From Pseudonocardiales bacterium (GTDB lineage Bacteria > Actinomycetota > Actinomycetes > Mycobacteriales > Pseudonocardiaceae): DNA of 10,922 nt. A program made the translations under genes and the position numbers. Within the stretch, counting starts at the first letter, position 1. Each line of letters begins with the position of its first letter. Below are positions 9,232 through 10,922 of the stretch, piece after piece. The stretch covers positions 1 to 10,922 of the forward strand of contig JACDBJ010000457.1 of NCBI GenBank assembly GCA_013695005.1. The letters are read 5' to 3'. The notes below the pieces were generated by a model. That model saw nothing but the letters and a program-made list of their open reading frames with translations. It made no database searches and was not told the origin of the DNA.

Positions 9232-9500
9232 CTGGCCCCCACCATGGTGGGTTCCGCCGACCACACCCCGCCGCCACTCATGTGACAGAACTTCCGCTGA
9301 GTGGGAGTTACGCCGCACGAGTGCCGAAACTCAGAGCCTGCGAACTGCCTCCGCCTGGCTGCGACCATCCCGCCCGGATGACCGTGCCCTGAGCCACGCC
9401 ATCCTCCTGTTGCTACGGACTGCGCCATCCAAAGTACTCCGGCGGTTCGGTCACGCAGGACGACGCAGCGGGCCCGCGGAGCAACCGGCAGGATGCGGTT
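9232..9500. other. Intergenic region upstream of moeA and groEL
   Basis: Non-coding stretch between the groEL operators and the moeA start. It opens with a perfect 14-bp palindrome CCCACCATGGTGGG (9238-9251), 7 bp from operator B. A weak inverted pair CTGAGT/ACTCAG spans about 9297-9334. For moeA, TTGCTA and AGTACT spaced by 17 nt (about 9411-9439) are a poor promoter candidate. The moeA ribosome site is GGCAGGA at about 9487-9493. I find no RNA gene or convincing small ORF here. Confidence 0.45.
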
Positions 9501-10745
9501 GTGACCCCCCCGAGCCTGCGATCCGTGGAGGAACATCAGGCCGTCGTGGCGGCCCTGCTGCCCCGCACGCCGATCGAGCAGCGGCCGCTGTCCGACGCGC
9601 TGGGCGCGGTGCTCGCGAGCGACCTGCACGCCCCGCTGCCGCTACCGCCGTTCGACAACTCCGCGATGGACGGCTACGCGGTGCGGGCCGCCGAAGTGGC
9701 CGGCGCGAGCGACGCCTCGCCGGTCGAGCTGCCGGTGGCGCACGACATCCCGGCAGGTCGGATCGACGCGCCGCCGCTGGAGCCGGGTACCGCGCACCGG
9801 ATCATGACCGGGGCGCCGATGCCCCCGCACGCCGACGCCGTCGTCCAGGTGGAGCGCACGAACGGCGGCACCGAGAAGGTGCAGATCCGGCACGCGCCGC
9901 TGCCGGCGGAGAACGTTCGCTTCGCAGGCGAGGACGCCGATGTGGGCGCGAGGATCCTGCCTGCCGGCACCGTCCTCGGCGCGCCACAGCTCGGGCTGGC
10001 CGCCGCGGTGGGCGCGGCGACGCTGCCGGTCCGCCGGGCGCCTTCGGTGCTGGTGCTGTCCACCGGCTCGGAGCTGGTGGCTCCCGGCACGCCGCTGCAG
10101 CACGGCCAGATCTACGAGTCCAACGGGTTGATGCTGACGGCCGCGGTGCGCGAGGCCGGCGGCCGCGCCGAGCTGCTGCGGTTCGTCCCGGACGACGTCG
10201 AGGCGTTCACCAGCGTGCTGTCGCAGCGGATCGCGGAGCTGGCCGACGTTGCCGGCGGGGTGGACCTCGTCGTCACCTCCGGCGGGGTGAGCGCGGGCGC
10301 ATACGAGGTCGTCAAGGACGCCCTGACCGACCACGGCGTGGAGTTCGTCAGGGTGGCCATGCAGCCGGGCGGACCGCAGGGCGCCGGGCGGCTGGACGAC
10401 ATGGGGGGCCAGCCGATCGTGACCTTGCCGGGCAACCCCGTGAGCTCGCAGGTTTCCTTCGAGGTCTTCCTGCGCCCAGCGCTGCGCAGGGCATACGGGC
10501 ACCCGCACCCGGATCGACCATCGGTTCCCGTCCGTTTGGCGGAACCGCTGGACTCCCCTGCCGGGCGCCGTCAGTTCCGCCGGGGCCAGCTCGACGCGGT
10601 CAACGGCATCGTCCAGGTGGTCGGTGGGCCGGCATCGCATTTGCTGTCTTCGCTGGCCCGGGCCGACTGTCTTATCGTGCTGCCAGAGCACGTCACCCAC
10701 GCACCGGAAGGCACCGAGGTCGACGTCTGGCTACTTGACGGCTGA
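9501..10745 (+). CDS. moeA: Molybdopterin molybdotransferase MoeA
   Basis: Cytosolic enzyme for the last common step of molybdenum cofactor synthesis: it inserts molybdate into adenylylated molybdopterin, releasing AMP. The 414 residues match the usual MoeA length. The signature DNSAMDGYA lies at 52-60 (Asp57 corresponds to a catalytic-region residue of the E. coli enzyme). The MogA-like domain III shows VLVLSTGSELV, GQIYESNG, the phosphate-binding TSGGVSAGAYEVVKD (Thr259 onward) and LPGNPVSSQVSFEVFLRP. A C-terminal beta domain follows. The GTG start at 9501 has GGCAGGA about 7 nt upstream, and the family similarity begins at about residue 5. It diverges from groEL across a 427-bp region; other cofactor genes (moaA, moaC, mog) are absent from the window. 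From memory, mycobacteria also carry a moeA copy (moeA2) near groEL2, so this may be the orthologous position. Confidence 0.95.
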   Translation: MTPPSLRSVEEHQAVVAALLPRTPIEQRPLSDALGAVLASDLHAPLPLPPFDNSAMDGYAVRAAEVAGASDASPVELPVAHDIPAGRIDAPPLEPGTAHRIMTGAPMPPHADAVVQVERTNGGTEKVQIRHAPLPAENVRFAGEDADVGARILPAGTVLGAPQLGLAAAVGAATLPVRRAPSVLVLSTGSELVAPGTPLQHGQIYESNGLMLTAAVREAGGRAELLRFVPDDVEAFTSVLSQRIAELADVAGGVDLVVTSGGVSAGAYEVVKDALTDHGVEFVRVAMQPGGPQGAGRLDDMGGQPIVTLPGNPVSSQVSFEVFLRPALRRAYGHPHPDRPSVPVRLAEPLDSPAGRRQFRRGQLDAVNGIVQVVGGPASHLLSSLARADCLIVLPEHVTHAPEGTEVDVWLLDG

Positions 10746-10750
10746 CCGGG

Positions 10751-10766
10751 TGTGATCCAAATCACA
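10751..10766. promoter_or_regulatory. CRP/GlxR-type cAMP-receptor binding site
   Basis: Perfect palindrome arms TGTGA-N6-TCACA (TGTGATCCAAATCACA), identical to the CRP/GlxR consensus half-sites. It lies 5 bp after the moeA stop and its centre is about 51 bp before a possible ATG at 10810, so it probably controls the next gene to the right and not moeA. A -10-like GATACG near 10795 would place the site at about -45, typical of activation, but this promoter is speculative. Confidence 0.75.
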
Positions 10767-10809
10767 GCCAGACGGTGCAACATTTGCCGCAGCCGATACG
10801 TCAAGTCAG

Positions 10810-10922
10810 ATGAGTGCTCGTCCGAACGGTCCTAGTCATCTGGCTACTTCTCCAGCGAACTGGACTACAGGGCGAGTACAGGCGGATACTTCTTCTGGCA
10901 ACGGGAACCCGTTGCCACGGAC
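10810..10922 (+). CDS. Possible start of an unidentified gene (cut by right edge)
   Basis: An ATG at 10810 opens a frame of 37 codons that remains open to the window end; the product begins MSARPNGPSHLATSP and is Ser/Thr/Asn/Pro-rich with no recognisable domain. Against it: there is no clear Shine-Dalgarno, and about half the third codon positions are G or C, far below the neighbouring genes, so it could be an untranslated leader. In favour: it follows a consensus CRP site at a suitable distance. A regulator, secreted or membrane protein with a disordered N-terminus would all fit; I do not recognise it. Confidence 0.35.
   Translation, partial: MSARPNGPSHLATSPANWTTGRVQADTSSGNGNPLPR
10896..10917. 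repeat. Short perfect inverted repeat at right edge
   Basis: TGGCAACGGG at 10896-10905 and its exact complement CCCGTTGCCA at 10908-10917 are separated by AA. In RNA this gives a stable stem of about 8-9 bp with a tetraloop-sized loop; as DNA it is a possible repressor site. It lies inside the possible coding start at 10810, or in a leader if that frame is not translated. The element it belongs to is probably cut by the window. Confidence 0.6.

Noticed and set aside
9074..9277. N-terminal extension of GroEL upstream of 9073
   Set aside because: The open frame runs across the Shine-Dalgarno, the CIRCE boxes and the likely promoter, and GroEL similarity begins at 9073.
10770..10922. c-di-AMP (ydaO-type) riboswitch at the right edge
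   Set aside because: The inverted repeat and GGCAACGGG are only superficially similar; the conserved GGGTGAATC-like segments of that riboswitch are not present in the visible sequence.

Overview
This window looks like chromosomal DNA from a high-GC actinobacterium. The support is the very high G+C with strong G/C preference at third codon positions, GTG starts, a conservon-type sensor kinase, an XPB helicase of the mycobacterial type, and a groEL2-type chaperonin preceded by two CIRCE operators. I cannot name the genus. I see no prophage, insertion sequence, CRISPR array, rRNA or tRNA. Most of the window reads as ordinary housekeeping and accessory chromosome; the less explained material is in the intergenic regions.

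Layout: (1) 1-2674, minus strand: most of a large nitrate/nitrite-sensing-domain histidine kinase of the CvnA type. Its proline-rich C-terminus runs off the left edge, where roadblock/DUF742/GTPase partners would be expected. (2) 2675-3057: a divergent intergenic region. (3) 3058-4704 plus: an XPB-type DNA repair helicase, followed after 65 nt by (4) 4770-6011 plus: a lipoprotein substrate-binding protein of the branched-chain amino acid ABC family, with no permease or ATPase nearby. (5) 6021-7292 minus: an LtrA-family membrane protein, convergent with the binding protein with only 9 bp between the stop codons. (6) 7293-7450: a 22-nt-period tandem repeat and a perfect 16-bp hairpin that probably terminates groEL. 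(7) 7451-9073 minus: GroEL. (8) 9074-9500: the groEL control region, with two CIRCE boxes and a candidate promoter, then the upstream region of moeA. (9) 9501-10745 plus: molybdopterin molybdotransferase MoeA. (10) 10746-10922: a perfect CRP/GlxR-type palindrome, a possible start of a further gene (open to the right edge), and a strong short inverted repeat.

The genes do not form one pathway. The linked units are the presumed conservon at the left, the helicase/binding-protein pair (same strand, possibly co-transcribed), and the HrcA-type heat-shock control of groEL. From memory, the groEL2-moeA neighbourhood resembles mycobacteria, where moeA2 lies close to groEL2. No clearly new system is visible. 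The best leads are the tandem repeat between ltrA and groEL, the CRP-site-led element at the right edge, and the solitary binding protein behind XPB.
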